A model generated the notes under the pieces. The model was given only the letters and a program-made list of their open reading frames with translations. It searched no databases and had not been told where the DNA came from. The position numbers and the translations under genes are program-made. From contig NZ_CANMFD010000001.1 of NCBI RefSeq assembly GCF_947496995.1, positions 1,236,692 through 1,300,691 on the forward strand: a stretch of 64,000 nt of DNA, in the 5' to 3' direction. This document shows, piece by piece, positions 8,549-18,598 of the stretch; position 1 is the first letter of the stretch, and every line of letters starts with the position of its first letter. The stretch comes from an uncultured Roseibium sp. GTDB taxonomy: Bacteria; Pseudomonadota; Alphaproteobacteria; Rhizobiales; Stappiaceae.

Positions 8549-9487
8549 ATGCAGCAGACCCCGCACGAACGACGCCAGATTGAAGCTCTGCTGGATTTTT
8601 ATAGCGCCTCGGGTGTGGATTGCTTTTTGGGTGAACAGCCGGTCGACTGGTTCGACCTGACGAATGAGCACGCCGCGCAGCGCCTGCAAAACCGGACGCC
8701 GGCAGCGCCGTCGCAGCACACCGGGCTGGCGGAGACAGCACCTGCGGCCAACCCTCGGCACCCGGCCGGTGCCGCGCCTCAACCGGCGCCCGCCACCATG
8801 CCGATGCCGTCTGCCATTCCGGCTCCGCCAACCGGGCAGGGGGGCGCAATGGGCCAACCCGCCGTGCTGCCGGACAGGGAAATCATTGCTGCCGCGCGCG
8901 ATCTGGCTGCCTCGGCCGCTACGCTGGAGGATTTACGCCGGTGCCTCGAAGCGTTTGACGGGTGCAATCTGAAACTGACGGCGAAAAAGCTGGTGTTCGC
9001 CGATGGTGATCCGCAGGCCAGACTGATGTTCGTCGGCGAAGCGCCGGGCCGGGACGAGGATCTGCAGGGCAAGCCGTTTGTCGGCCGTTCGGGCCAGTTG
9101 CTGGACCGGATGCTGGCGGCGATCGGGATCGAGCGGACAGCCGTTTATATTGCCAATGTCGTTCCCTGGCGTCCGCCGGGCAACAGGACACCGACGCCGC
9201 AGGAAACCGAGATCTGCAAACCTTTTATCAAAAGGCAGATCGAACTGGTCAATCCCGATGTGCTGGTATTCCTCGGCGCGGCCTCCGCGAAAACGCTTCT
9301 GGGGGCTCAAGACGGTATCCGCAAGATGCGCGGTCGCTGGATGAGCTATCCGGGGAACGGCAGGGAAATCTCCGCCATTGCCACCTACCATCCGGCCTAC
9401 CTTCTCCGCAGTCCGCTGGAAAAGCGGCTGTCCTGGCGGGACTTCGTCTCCATCAAGGAGGCGTTGCTTGCAAATCAGGAGAGGTAA
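8549..9487 (+). CDS. Uracil-DNA glycosylase, family 4-like (Fe-S type)
   Basis: Removes uracil from DNA as the first step of base excision repair. 312 residues. The first 110 include a Pro/Ala-rich low-complexity linker (about residues 50-105). The catalytic domain starts near residue 125, with the cysteine segment FDGCNLKLTAKKLVFADG-like, motif GEAPGRDEDLQGKPFVG (residues 163-179), IANVVPWRPPGNR and the late motif TYHPAYLLR. Cysteines at about 132, 139 and near EICKPF are candidates for cluster ligands as in family 4 enzymes. ATG at 8549 follows GGAGA. The spacing to the PilZ gene suggests separate transcription. Confidence 0.9.
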   Translation: MQQTPHERRQIEALLDFYSASGVDCFLGEQPVDWFDLTNEHAAQRLQNRTPAAPSQHTGLAETAPAANPRHPAGAAPQPAPATMPMPSAIPAPPTGQGGAMGQPAVLPDREIIAAARDLAASAATLEDLRRCLEAFDGCNLKLTAKKLVFADGDPQARLMFVGEAPGRDEDLQGKPFVGRSGQLLDRMLAAIGIERTAVYIANVVPWRPPGNRTPTPQETEICKPFIKRQIELVNPDVLVFLGAASAKTLLGAQDGIRKMRGRWMSYPGNGREISAIATYHPAYLLRSPLEKRLSWRDFVSIKEALLANQER

Positions 9488-9684
9488 AGTGAATTAAAAC
9501 AACCCGTAACTTAAAATTTTATGTTTATTCTTTGATTTGCGCTAATGGTGCTTAAACCATTCAAAAGAAGGCAAAAAGACACTTTGAAATGTTGAATTTC
9601 GCCTGGATGTCAGGGATTTTCACTGGCAGATTTATTTATTGTTAAAAGTAACATGTCTTTTTATGGTCCTGCGCTTCTCGGTTT

Positions 9685-10368
9685 TTGCCTGCGAAGCCGA
9701 TGAAACTGGCCACGCTATTTGAAGAGGGTAATTTGACAGGGCCCGACATCAACATTCCGGAACGAGCTGTTCTGCATATACTGGTCCTGGATTTCGACAC
9801 CCTGGCGTGCGAGGAGACGTCGGCCTCCGGTTTCAGCAGCAGGGGCTGCCGCGTTCTCACCAACGCTCATAAGGAAGTCGGAAAAACCATCGGATTACGC
9901 CTTGCCGGTTTCGACCAGATGATAAAGGGCAGGGTCAAGGAAGTCCTTGATTCCGAAATCCTGGTGTCGTTCGAATTTGCAAACAGCACCATTGTTGAAA
10001 AACGCCGCGAACGAAGGCGCAAGGTCTCCATTCCGGCCCTGGTCAGCGGCCGGGGATCGCAGGATGGCGTCAGATGTGAAATCATCGATGCAAGCCAGTC
10101 CGGCTGTCGCCTTGCAAGTCGAAGGCTCGAAAAGTTACCCAAGGACATTTATCTGCAGATCCCGGGTCTGGACATGCCTGTGACGGGGGAGATCGTCTGG
10201 CGGTCACCCGAGTTCGCGGGCGTGAAGCTGATCTGGCAGTTCTCCAACGGGCAGGAATTCAACCATAAATCTCTTCGCTCCGCGGAACGCGTCGAAAGAA
10301 AGTCAAGCGCGCAGGAGAGACGGGATGCCTCCGGTTTCGGCGTCAGGCGCAAATCCGCGCCGAACTGA
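9685..10368 (+). CDS. PilZ-domain protein, probable c-di-GMP receptor
   Basis: 227 residues from TTG at 9685, or 222 from the in-frame ATG at 9700; the start is not settled. The C-terminal half is a PilZ domain with the c-di-GMP-binding arginine motif RRERRRKVSIPA near residue 112 and DASQSGCRL (the D/NxSxxG motif) about 25 residues later. The N-terminal 105 residues may form a degenerate second PilZ-like or YcgR-N-like barrel (KTIGLRLAGFDQMIKGRVKEV); this is inference. Output is unknown. Two GGDEF-EAL proteins in this window could affect its ligand. AT-rich DNA precedes the gene. Confidence 0.82.
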   Translation: MPAKPMKLATLFEEGNLTGPDINIPERAVLHILVLDFDTLACEETSASGFSSRGCRVLTNAHKEVGKTIGLRLAGFDQMIKGRVKEVLDSEILVSFEFANSTIVEKRRERRRKVSIPALVSGRGSQDGVRCEIIDASQSGCRLASRRLEKLPKDIYLQIPGLDMPVTGEIVWRSPEFAGVKLIWQFSNGQEFNHKSLRSAERVERKSSAQERRDASGFGVRRKSAPN

Positions 10369-10696
10369 CCCCGGCCTGATGGTTCCACCTGCGGTGTAGA
10401 CGACCGGCTTTGCGTCGATGGGCAAGCACCACTAAAAGTTTTCTCAAGATATGATAGCGGCCGGAAGTTTTCTTTTCCCGATCCGTTGTTCACTTCCCTA
10501 GTGGTGCGCACGGGGTTTTAACAGCCCGGAGCCTTTGCAAGTCAGCACGCAATACATATATCGAGTGGAACGTATGATCCGGGTCCAGCCCGGACGAACG
10601 CAGATCTGATGCGCCAGGTCACGAACCCATGTCATCTCGTCCTCATTGATGGCACCGTGATCTGGACCACTGAAATCGATCAACTGCTCCGCATTC
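10369..10696. other. Intergenic region with spaced inverted repeat
   Basis: 328 bp without a supported gene. A perfect 9-bp inverted repeat GCACCACTA (10426-10434) and TAGTGGTGC (10499-10507) brackets a 64-nt AT-rich segment. A small hairpin GGGTCCAGCCC lies near 10580. No promoter could be assigned with confidence. Confidence 0.4.
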
Positions 10697-11599
10697 GTGG
10701 CCCTTCACGAACGGGGGGTGATCAAGCGAGGCTGTTTCCGAGTGTTTTCAACCATACGCAGTTTTCTCCCCAAACCGTTGCGTGACGACAGAACGGTCAT
10801 TCCCGTCGTCCGCCTCCAGGGCACGATCACCACATCCGGCCCCATGCGCTCCGGCCTTTGTCTTTCGACCGTGGCGCAGCCTCTGGAGAAGGCGTTTTCG
10901 GTGAAGAAGGCACCCGCCGTCGCGCTGATAATCAATTCGCCGGGAGGGTCCCCCGTGCAGTCGCGCCTGATCTTCAAGCGGATTCGCGATCTGGCGAAGG
11001 AGAAGGAAAAAGACGTCCTGGTCTTCGTCGAGGACGTCGCGGCCAGCGGCGGGTATCTGATTTCGCTGGCCGGTGACGAAATTTTTGTCGATCCGTCCTC
11101 GATTGTCGGCTCGATCGGGGTGGTGGCCGCCGGGTTCGGTTTCACTGAATTGATCGACAAGATCGGCGTCCAGCGCCGCGTCTATACAGCGGGCGAGAAG
11201 AAGGTCATTCTCGATCCCTTCCAGCCGGAAGTACCGGAAGACATCGAATATCTGAAAGGCCTGCAGCAGGAGATCCACGAGACGTTCGTCGATCTCGTCA
11301 AATCGCGCCGCGGCGACGTTCTGAACGACGATCCGGATCTGTTCAGCGGAAAGTTCTGGACCGGGCGCACAGCCGTTCAGCTTGGGCTTGTAGATGCGAT
11401 CGGAGATGTCAGAAGCGTGTTGAAGGAACGCTACGGCGACAAAACCGAGCCCAGGCTCTTTTCGGCGCCGCGTGGCCTTTTCGGCCGCAAGGCTGGAGTC
11501 GGCCTGGATCTGTCCGGTCAGAGGCTGACGGAGGGCCTCGGAGAGGATATGATCTCGGCGATTGAAAACAGGGCGCTGTGGATGCGCTATGGTCTGTGA
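10697..11599 (+). CDS. S49 family serine peptidase (SppA/SohB-like)
   Basis: Membrane-associated protease of the signal peptide peptidase A clan. Up to 300 residues. Family motifs are intact: INSPGGSP, the nucleophile serine in VAASGGYLIS (near residue 117), SIVGSIGV and the region TAGEKKVILDPF that supplies the general-base lysine. There is no obvious transmembrane helix, so it may be a short soluble type. The start is uncertain: GTG codons at 10697, 10718 and 10742 are all in frame, and the conserved part begins after 10742. It precedes a 61-residue protein, and an S49 gene upstream of glyQ is a familiar alphaproteobacterial arrangement. Confidence 0.87.
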   Translation: MALHERGVIKRGCFRVFSTIRSFLPKPLRDDRTVIPVVRLQGTITTSGPMRSGLCLSTVAQPLEKAFSVKKAPAVALIINSPGGSPVQSRLIFKRIRDLAKEKEKDVLVFVEDVAASGGYLISLAGDEIFVDPSSIVGSIGVVAAGFGFTELIDKIGVQRRVYTAGEKKVILDPFQPEVPEDIEYLKGLQQEIHETFVDLVKSRRGDVLNDDPDLFSGKFWTGRTAVQLGLVDAIGDVRSVLKERYGDKTEPRLFSAPRGLFGRKAGVGLDLSGQRLTEGLGEDMISAIENRALWMRYGL

Positions 11600-11643
11600 C
11601 CGTGCTGTCGTGTATCCGTGGAACGCTCTAAAGGGGAACAATC

Positions 11644-11829
11644 ATGACTGAACTGATAGGTGTGGCGGCGTTGGCGGTGGGCGGCTACTGGATCGTGCAG
11701 CGGCTCAAGCGCAAGATGGCTGAGGTGGAAAATCACATCTCCAGGGCGGCAGCCAAGGCCGATCCCAATGGCCGCGGAACCAAGCTGATCCTGGATCCCG
11801 AAAGCGGCAAATACAAACCGAAGGCCTAG
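11644..11829 (+). CDS. Small conserved single-span membrane protein
   Basis: 61 residues. ATG at 11644 follows AAAGGGGAAC. One hydrophobic N-terminal segment (residues 4-18, LIGVAALAVGGYWIV) is followed by a basic, helical stretch (QRLKRKMAEVENHI) and a polar tail ending KLILDPESGKYKPKA. It lies 44 bp after the S49 peptidase gene on the same strand and may be cotranscribed. I do not recognise a function; position next to a membrane-type peptidase is the only hint. Confidence 0.75.
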   Translation: MTELIGVAALAVGGYWIVQRLKRKMAEVENHISRAAAKADPNGRGTKLILDPESGKYKPKA

Positions 11830-11900
11830 AGACCTCACTGTTGTGTCCCTACCCTGGGCCGGGCTGAGCCGTTCGGCCCGCGCCCGCCGTCGGCCATGGC

Positions 11901-13289
11901 CTATTCCCTGGCAGCCCGAAACAATCCCCAACGCGCCGGACTGTTACGCGCCCTGGCGGTGAGCATTGTCAACGTCAGCAGGACCAGCAATGCTTCACCC
12001 GCAGGACTGGCAAGCCAGATGCCGCGCTCTCCCGCAAGGAGCGGTAGCACGAAAACAAGCGGCAGAAAGAACAGATAGGGCTTGGCCAGGCTCAGGAATG
12101 CCGCGCGCGCAGCATCGCCGATAGCCTGAAAATACATCGCCACGACAAGCAGGGGCCCTGCCGCGAAATAGAGCGCGACTATTGTCGGCAGAATGCGCGC
12201 AACCTCGCCGGCAACCGCCGGGTCTTCCACGAACATGAACCCGATAGGCCGCGCGAAAAGCGAGAGCACCGTCTGCACGCTCAGGCAATAGAGAAACGCA
12301 ATGACAATACCGAGCCGCAGCGTATCGTCAGAGCGTTGCCAGAGCCCGGCGCCGTAGTTGTTGCCGATCATCGCCTGAAGCGCCTGGGTGAGCCCCAGAA
12401 ACGGCAGATACGTGAACGTCATGATCCGCGTGATTATCCCAAAGGCTGCCACGGTGCTCTCGTAACCGGGGGCTCCGATGTGCTGCAGCATCGCGAAGGT
12501 TGCCGCGGAGCCGAGTGCGATCCCGATGAAGCTCAGGCTTTGGGGAGCACCCAGGGCCAGAATGGAGCGCCATTGGGCAAATGGCGTGAACCTGATCAGC
12601 GCAGCAGGCCTCAGAACCGTCCGGCCACGCAGCCGGAAGCCGAGCAGCAGGACGAAGGCGAGCATTTGCGCCAGCGCTGTTCCGTAAGCGGTCCCGGCAA
12701 CGCCAAAATCCAGGATGCCGACGAGTACGAAATTAAAGCCGATATTCACCACCGACACCATAAGGCTCAGGCCCGCCATGAGTAACACCCGGCCTTCGTT
12801 GCGCAGGGCGTCGGCATTGATGGAGAGCAGAAACATCAGCGGCGAAAACCAGACGGTGATCGACAGATACGTATAGGCCATGCCGGCAACACGAGCCGAT
12901 CCTTCTGCTGCCGCTAATGTCATGCTGCTGCCGAGCACGAGGAAAAGCGCCACGACCACGGCGGATATGCAAAGCGCCAGCCAGTGAGCCCCTGCAAAGA
13001 CGGCCTCTGCGTCCCTGGTCCGCCCGCCACCCAGGTGCCGGGCGAGCACGCTCGACATGCCGCTGGACACAAGCGTCGCCAGAGCGGCCAGCAGCATATA
13101 GGCCGGAAACATCAGTGTGACGGCGCTCAGGGCGTCGGGGCCGACGAAGATGCCGAGAAAAACGGCATCCGCCACCGTGAGCAGGCCGTTCATGCTCATG
13201 ACGAGGATGATCGGCAGGGCGGTTCTGGCAAGGGTGCCGGCGAGCGGTCCTTGCGTATAGGCGTTCATGCGGAAAGTGTCAGACGACAT
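11901..13289 (-). CDS. MATE family multidrug/sodium efflux transporter
   Basis: Inner-membrane exporter of cationic compounds driven by Na+ or H+. 462 residues from ATG at 13289, which follows GGAGACAGGA; the frame is open to 13370 but the family consensus starts after this ATG (TQGPLAGTLARTALPIILVM). About twelve hydrophobic segments are visible, in two homologous halves. Typical MATE signatures include NGLLTVADAVFLGIFVG in helix 1 and GNNYGAGLW after the middle. Substrate cannot be predicted. It runs opposite to the S49 and glyQ genes that flank it. Confidence 0.9.
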   Translation of the reverse strand: MSSDTFRMNAYTQGPLAGTLARTALPIILVMSMNGLLTVADAVFLGIFVGPDALSAVTLMFPAYMLLAALATLVSSGMSSVLARHLGGGRTRDAEAVFAGAHWLALCISAVVVALFLVLGSSMTLAAAEGSARVAGMAYTYLSITVWFSPLMFLLSINADALRNEGRVLLMAGLSLMVSVVNIGFNFVLVGILDFGVAGTAYGTALAQMLAFVLLLGFRLRGRTVLRPAALIRFTPFAQWRSILALGAPQSLSFIGIALGSAATFAMLQHIGAPGYESTVAAFGIITRIMTFTYLPFLGLTQALQAMIGNNYGAGLWQRSDDTLRLGIVIAFLYCLSVQTVLSLFARPIGFMFVEDPAVAGEVARILPTIVALYFAAGPLLVVAMYFQAIGDAARAAFLSLAKPYLFFLPLVFVLPLLAGERGIWLASPAGEALLVLLTLTMLTARARNSPARWGLFRAARE

Positions 13290-13642
13290 TCCTGTCTCCA
13301 ATTCGTGACATTTCGCAAGGAAGGAGGAGCCCGCATTGCCGCCAGCACGAAATGCATGGAGCAGAAACAATCGTCAAAGTCAGAACTTCACCAGGACGGC
13401 AGCGTCCGCGGGCAGCAGGTGTCTGAAACCGAAGCCGCTTGATACGTGCCGGCCGCGGCGCCGTCAATGCTGTATTGCCGAAAGGGGGTGGTGCGCGCCG
13501 AGACGGACCGCCTGATCACCGGCAGGCGCCAATGAGCAGCCCTGGCGCCGCCTGTCTTGACCTTCTGCGCGCATCGTGGCACCTCTCGCCCCGAAACGGC
13601 GGTTCTTGTCTGACCGGCCCAGCACAATTGCGGAAGTCCTTC
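13290..13642. other. Divergent intergenic region, MATE transporter and glyQ
   Basis: 353 bp that must hold promoters for both genes. A GGCGCC-centred hairpin (stem at 13525-13531 with 13543-13549) lies 90 bp before glyQ. No glycine riboswitch core is visible. The glyQ frame is open upstream to 13439 without family similarity. Confidence 0.45.
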
Positions 13643-14611
13643 ATGTCGAGCGAAACCCTCCCGGCGCATATGCGGCCGGAAAATTCCTTCCAGGGCCTGA
13701 TCCTGACCCTGCAGCGCTACTGGGCCGACCAAGGGTGTGTCGTGCTTCAGCCCTATGACATGGAAGTCGGTGCCGGTACGTTCCATCCGGCCACCACTTT
13801 GCGCTCTCTCGGTCCGCGCCCGTGGAAGGCGGCCTATGTCCAGCCGTCCCGCCGCCCGACGGACGGCCGCTATGGTGAGAACCCAAACAGGCTGCAGCAC
13901 TATTATCAGTTCCAGGTGATCCTCAAGCCGTCTCCGCCGGACCTTCAGGACCTCTACCTGAACTCCTTGTATGCCATCGGGCTTGACCCCAAGGTGCACG
14001 ACATCCGCTTCGTCGAGGATGACTGGGAAAGCCCGACCCTCGGTGCCTGGGGGCTCGGCTGGGAATGCTGGTGCGACGGCATGGAAGTCTCCCAGTTCAC
14101 CTATTTCCAGCAGGTGGCCGGCTTTGAGTGCGCGCCGGTGTCGGGCGAGCTGACCTACGGTCTTGAACGCCTGGCCATGTATATCCAGGGTGTCGATAAC
14201 GTCTACGAGCTCAATTACAACGGCAGGCAAGGCGACGAAAAGGTCACCTACGGCGATGTCTTCCTGCAGGCCGAACAGGAATACTCCCGGCACAATTTCG
14301 AGCACGCGGACACCGAAATGCTTTTCCGGCATTTCAAGGACGCGGAAACCGAATGCAAGGCGCTTCTGGAGGCTGGCGCCAAGGCACGCGAAGCGGCCGG
14401 GGCGAACGTGCACCAGGTGGTGCTGCCCGCCTATGACCAGTGCATCAAGGCAAGCCATGCGTTCAACCTGCTTGACGCGCGCGGCGTGATCTCCGTCACC
14501 GAGCGCCAGAGTTACATCCTGCGTGTACGCGACCTCGCCAAGGCCTGCGGCGCCGCGTTCCTGGAAACGGAAGCCGGCGGTGTCGGCTATGACAACCGGG
14601 CCGCCGGGTAA
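13643..14611 (+). CDS. glyQ: Glycyl-tRNA synthetase alpha subunit
   Basis: Catalytic alpha chain of the alpha2-beta2 bacterial glycyl-tRNA synthetase; activates glycine and charges tRNA-Gly together with GlyS (start 20400). 322 residues from ATG at 13643; a second in-frame ATG at 13670 is possible. Family segments are unmistakable: [43 protein letters not shown] with the class II motif, [17 protein letters not shown] and [12 protein letters not shown]. The partner glyS is on the same strand but 5.8 kb away, with four other genes between. Confidence 0.97.
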   Translation: MSSETLPAHMRPENSFQGLILTLQRYWADQGCVVLQPYDMEVGAGTFHPATTLRSLGPRPWKAAYVQPSRRPTDGRYGENPNRLQHYYQFQVILKPSPPDLQDLYLNSLYAIGLDPKVHDIRFVEDDWESPTLGAWGLGWECWCDGMEVSQFTYFQQVAGFECAPVSGELTYGLERLAMYIQGVDNVYELNYNGRQGDEKVTYGDVFLQAEQEYSRHNFEHADTEMLFRHFKDAETECKALLEAGAKAREAAGANVHQVVLPAYDQCIKASHAFNLLDARGVISVTERQSYILRVRDLAKACGAAFLETEAGGVGYDNRAAG

Positions 14612-14728
14612 TCGCACAGGGCGTGTCGCAGATTACAGTTTGTCGTTTGAATCCGGACAAAGCCTCAGAACAGGATGACAAGTCCGGGGGCAGTGAGTAG
14701 CCTTCGCCCGAATTTCTCGGAGGGTCTC

Positions 14729-15286
14729 ATGTTTACCTGGTTCATTCTTACGTTTCTGATCGCGCTCTCGGTCTTCGCAATCGTTCTTTACAACGCTCTC
14801 GTCCGCAAACGGCAGATGGTGCAGGAAGGCTGGAGCGGCATCGATGTCCAGCTCAAGCGCAGGGCCAATCTGGTTCCCAATCTGGTGGAAACCGTAAAGG
14901 GCTATGCCAGCCACGAAACCGAGACCCTGGACAAGGTCACCGAGTTGCGCACGCGTGTCGGCTCGCTGCCCCGGGACGATGTCGCCGGCCGCGCCGAGGC
15001 GGAAGGGCAGCTTTCCCTGGCGCTAGGCAGGCTCTTCGCGGTGGCGGAGGCCTATCCGGACCTGAAGGCCAGCAGCAATTTTTCCGACCTGCATCAGTCT
15101 CTGGATGAAATCGAAAACGCCATCCAGATGGCCCGCCGCTATTACAACGGCGCCGTGCGCGGCCTGAACGTGGCGGTGGAGAGTTTCCCCTCCAACCTGA
15201 TCGCCAGCCGCTTCAAATTTGAAAAAGCAGACTATTTCGAGATCGAGGACGAAGCTGAAAGAGCTGTCCCCAAGGTCGCATTTTAA
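14729..15286 (+). CDS. LemA family membrane protein
   Basis: 185 residues from ATG at 14729, preceded by GGAGGG. One N-terminal transmembrane helix (residues 2-22) is followed by the LemA helical-bundle domain: [21 protein letters not shown], then [17 protein letters not shown], and near the end the conserved [26 protein letters not shown] segment. The biochemical role is unknown. The DUF2207 gene begins 28 bp downstream. LemA genes are commonly paired with DUF2207 or TPM-domain genes, so the two products probably work together in the envelope. Confidence 0.93.
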   Translation: MFTWFILTFLIALSVFAIVLYNALVRKRQMVQEGWSGIDVQLKRRANLVPNLVETVKGYASHETETLDKVTELRTRVGSLPRDDVAGRAEAEGQLSLALGRLFAVAEAYPDLKASSNFSDLHQSLDEIENAIQMARRYYNGAVRGLNVAVESFPSNLIASRFKFEKADYFEIEDEAERAVPKVAF

Positions 15287-15314
15287 GATTTTTCCGGTCC
15301 CGGGAGACCTTCAC

Positions 15315-17258
15315 ATGATTTTTCGCCGTCCGTTCGCATGCGTTCTTGCTGCGCTGTTTCTCGTCGTTACCGGAGGGGCTGCCGCCCATGCGGACGAGCT
15401 GATAAAACGGTATGTCTCGAATGTGGAGGTTGCCGAGAACGGCACCCTGACCGTAACGGAGACAATCACGGTCAGGGCGGAAGGCGACAAGATCGAACGG
15501 GGAATCTTTCGCGATTTCCCGCTCATCGCGGAAGGGCCGACCGGCCGGCTCTACGAAGTCGGCTTCAAGCTGCTTTCCGTGACGCAGGACGGCCGCCCGG
15601 CGCCTCATTTCACCAGGCGCAACAGCAGAGGTATCCGCATCTATATCGGAGAAGACCATGTGCTGCTGAAGCCGGGCGACTACACCTACACGATCGAATA
15701 TGAAACCGATCGGCAGATCCGTTTCTTCGAGGATCATGACGAAATCTACTGGAACGCGACCGGCAACGAGTGGGCCTTTCCCATCGAAGAAGCGATTGCC
15801 CGGGTCGTGCTGCCGAAGGGTGTCAAGGCCACCGGCTGGGCCGGTGCTACCGGCAAATACGGCGAAACCGGACAGGATTTCACGGCTCATACCGCCGAAG
15901 ACGGGCGAGAGGTGATTTTCACCACCACAAAAGCTCTTTGGTATTATTCGGGGCTGACGGTTGTCGTCACTCTGCCCAAAGGCGCAATCGCGCCGCCGTC
16001 CGAAGCCGAACAGTTCCGATATTTCCTGAGTGACTACCGCTCCGAACTGATCGGCGCTGCCGGCATCGGTCTGGGTGTTCTCTACTATCTTCTTGCCTGG
16101 TTCTTCGTCGGCCGCGATCCGCATCGGGGCGTTGTGTTTCCCCGGTTCAAGCCGCCTGAAGGGATCTCGCCGGCTCTTGGAGCCTATATCTCAAACCGCG
16201 GTTTTTCAGACGGTGGCTGGACGGCGCTGTCGGCCGCCTGCCTCAACCTTGCGGTCAAGAAGCGCCTGCGGCTGGAGGAAAACGACGGAGACATGACCCT
16301 GGTGCTGGATGAGAACCAGCCGGAAGACCGAATTCCCGGTTTCGGACTGCCGAAGGGCGAAGCTGCCCTTGAAACCTATCTGAAAGGGCGCGGCACGCCG
16401 CTGACGCTCGACAAAGGCAACGGCAAGTCGATCCTGACGCTCGGGTCGAAATTCCGCGCAGCCATCGAAAAGGAAAGCCGCAACGTCTTTTTCAAATCCA
16501 ACAGGCTCTTCCTCATCCCGGGCGTTCTTGTGAGCATCGCGACAATTGTCGCCCTGCTCGTCTACGGACAGTTGCAGCGGGATCAGTCCGAGTTCGTCAT
16601 CATCTTCATGATGTTTTCCATCTTTGCCTCGCTGGCCTCCGTGACCATCGGAAAAGCCGTTTTCCACCTCTCCGGCATGAAGCTGCGCATGGCAATAATC
16701 TTCGGGATCTTCGGCGTCGCCATGTCCGCGGCAGGCGTCGGTGCGTTTCATTTTACCGGCGGCTTTGAAAGGATTCCGGTCTTTCCGTTCATTGCGGTGG
16801 CTCTGGGAGCACTGAACATCCTGTTCTTTTTCCTGATGGGCGCTCCGACCGTGCTGGGTCGCCAGGCACTCGACAAGATCGAGGGTCTCAAGCTCTATCT
16901 GACAGTCGCCGAAAAAGAGCGCCTCAACATGGCCGACGCACCGGACATGAGCACCGGTCATTTCGAGGAACTTCTGCCCTATGCAGTCGCGCTGGGCGTT
17001 GAAAAACCCTGGGCCAAGGCCTTCGAAGGCTGGCTTGCGACGGCCGCCGGGGCTGCGGCTGCGGCCAGCTATCATCCGAACTGGTACTCGGGACGGACCT
17101 TCGATGCGCGCCATGTCTCCGACAGCATCGGCTCGACCGCTAGTTCCATGGCCGGATCCTTCCGCTCGTCGCTGCCTGCTCCCAAATCCTCCAGTTCGGG
17201 CTCCTCGGGCGGGTTTTCCGGCGGCGGTGGCGGCGGGGGTGGTGGCGGCGGGTGGTAA
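15315..17258 (+). CDS. DUF2207 domain membrane protein with Gly-rich tail
   Basis: 647 residues. ATG at 15315 follows GGGAGACC; the frame overlaps the lemA end but the signal peptide starts here (cleavage likely after AAAHA, near residue 25). An extracytoplasmic DUF2207 domain (about residues 27-230) carries ERGIFRDFP, typical of the family. A transmembrane helix near 240-260, a cytoplasmic segment and a cluster of helices between about 395 and 520 follow. The C-terminus ends in a Ser-rich stretch and a run of about eleven glycines before Trp ([14 protein letters not shown]), a hallmark of DUF2207/LemA-linked proteins. Function unknown. Confidence 0.9.
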   Translation: MIFRRPFACVLAALFLVVTGGAAAHADELIKRYVSNVEVAENGTLTVTETITVRAEGDKIERGIFRDFPLIAEGPTGRLYEVGFKLLSVTQDGRPAPHFTRRNSRGIRIYIGEDHVLLKPGDYTYTIEYETDRQIRFFEDHDEIYWNATGNEWAFPIEEAIARVVLPKGVKATGWAGATGKYGETGQDFTAHTAEDGREVIFTTTKALWYYSGLTVVVTLPKGAIAPPSEAEQFRYFLSDYRSELIGAAGIGLGVLYYLLAWFFVGRDPHRGVVFPRFKPPEGISPALGAYISNRGFSDGGWTALSAACLNLAVKKRLRLEENDGDMTLVLDENQPEDRIPGFGLPKGEAALETYLKGRGTPLTLDKGNGKSILTLGSKFRAAIEKESRNVFFKSNRLFLIPGVLVSIATIVALLVYGQLQRDQSEFVIIFMMFSIFASLASVTIGKAVFHLSGMKLRMAIIFGIFGVAMSAAGVGAFHFTGGFERIPVFPFIAVALGALNILFFFLMGAPTVLGRQALDKIEGLKLYLTVAEKERLNMADAPDMSTGHFEELLPYAVALGVEKPWAKAFEGWLATAAGAAAAASYHPNWYSGRTFDARHVSDSIGSTASSMAGSFRSSLPAPKSSSSGSSGGFSGGGGGGGGGGGW

Positions 17259-17343
17259 TCCGCTTGCATATTGCCGCGACGGACGATTGAATTGAACAGG
17301 CGCGGGCCGGCTGCCGCAAACCGTGCGGGAAGCAGGTGGGAAG

Positions 17344-18564
17344 ATGACGGAAGAGGCATTGCCGCTCAATGAATTTGTAAGCTTCAACCTGGCGATCCTG
17401 GTCTATTTTCTCGGCGTCCGGTTGAACAAGAAAACCCCGTTTCTGCGCCGCTACAATATTCCCGAACCTGTTTCCGGCGGACTGCTGGTGGCTGCGCTGG
17501 CGTTCGTTGTCTACATCGCTCTCGACACCGAAATCAGTTTCTCCCTGCAGTCGCGGGATTACCTGCTCTACTGCTTCTTCACCGCAATCGGGCTCAACGC
17601 CCGCTTCGGGGATCTGGTCAAGGGCGGCAAGCCGCTGTTGATCCTTCTGTGCCTGACCGTCGGCTATATGCTGGTTCAGAACGTGGTCGGCACGTCAATC
17701 GCTGCGGTGCTGGGACTGCCGGTCGGCTTCGGTCTTCTCGGCGGAACGATTTCCCTCGTCGGCGGTCACGGCACGGCAATCGCCTGGGGCCCGAAGCTGG
17801 TGGCCGACTACGGCGTGGCGGGGGCCGTGGAGATCGGCGCGGCCACGGCGACGCTCGGCCTTGTCGCCGCAAGTTTGCTGGGCGGCCCGATCGGGAATTA
17901 CCTGATCGAAAAAAGAGGAGCGAAGCCGGACCCCGACCGTCCGCAGGAAGCGCCGATTATCGGTATCGAGACCGCGCGCGAAGCGGACACCACGGTCACA
18001 CACACGGGCCTGATGCGCTCTCTGCTGGTGCTGAACATCGCAATCGCGCTTGGTGTCGGGCTTCAGGAAGCTTTGGTGGTGGGTATAGGTCTGGATCTGC
18101 CGGTCTTTGTCGCCTGCCTGTTCTGCGGCATCGTCCTGTCTAACACCGTGCCTCTGGTCTTCCGCAGGATGACCTGGCCCGCGGGCTCGCAGTCGCTCGC
18201 GGTGATCTCCGACCTGGCGCTCGGGATCTTCCTGACCATGTCGCTGATGAGCCTGCAGCTCTGGACGCTTGCCGGACTGGCCGGTCCGATGCTGCTGATC
18301 CTGGTCATGCAGATCGTGATCGCCGCGCTGTTCATCATTCTGGCGGTCTTTCCTCTCATGGGCAGGGATTACAACGCGGCGGTGCTCGGAGCAGGCTTTG
18401 CCGGCTTCGCTCTTGGCGCAACGCCGACTGCTATCGCCAACATGACCGCGGTCACCAAGCGCTATGGCCCGGCAACACAGGCCTTCCTCATCCTGCCGCT
18501 GGTCTCCGCGTTTTTTGTCGATCTGGCGAACGCGCTGATCATTCTGCTCTTCCTGGGCGGTTGA
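17344..18564 (+). CDS. gltS: Sodium/glutamate symporter, GltS family
   Basis: Na+-coupled glutamate uptake at the inner membrane. 406 residues from ATG at 17344, which follows GGTGGGAAG. About ten to twelve hydrophobic helices are visible in two halves. Family motifs include NIPEPVSGGLL, GLNARFGDL, SLVGGHGTAIAWGP (re-entrant loop, first half) and GAGFAGFALGATPTAIANM (second half). Length fits the family. It is on the same strand as the LemA-DUF2207 pair, 85 bp downstream. Actual substrate specificity is inferred from family only. Confidence 0.92.
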   Translation: MTEEALPLNEFVSFNLAILVYFLGVRLNKKTPFLRRYNIPEPVSGGLLVAALAFVVYIALDTEISFSLQSRDYLLYCFFTAIGLNARFGDLVKGGKPLLILLCLTVGYMLVQNVVGTSIAAVLGLPVGFGLLGGTISLVGGHGTAIAWGPKLVADYGVAGAVEIGAATATLGLVAASLLGGPIGNYLIEKRGAKPDPDRPQEAPIIGIETAREADTTVTHTGLMRSLLVLNIAIALGVGLQEALVVGIGLDLPVFVACLFCGIVLSNTVPLVFRRMTWPAGSQSLAVISDLALGIFLTMSLMSLQLWTLAGLAGPMLLILVMQIVIAALFIILAVFPLMGRDYNAAVLGAGFAGFALGATPTAIANMTAVTKRYGPATQAFLILPLVSAFFVDLANALIILLFLGG

Positions 18565-18598
18565 TCGCACCCCGGACCACCGGCTTCAGTGGGGAGCT

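Noticed and set aside
13290..13642. Glycine riboswitch or T-box controlling glyQ
   Set aside because: A GC hairpin is present, but no conserved core of either element can be found.
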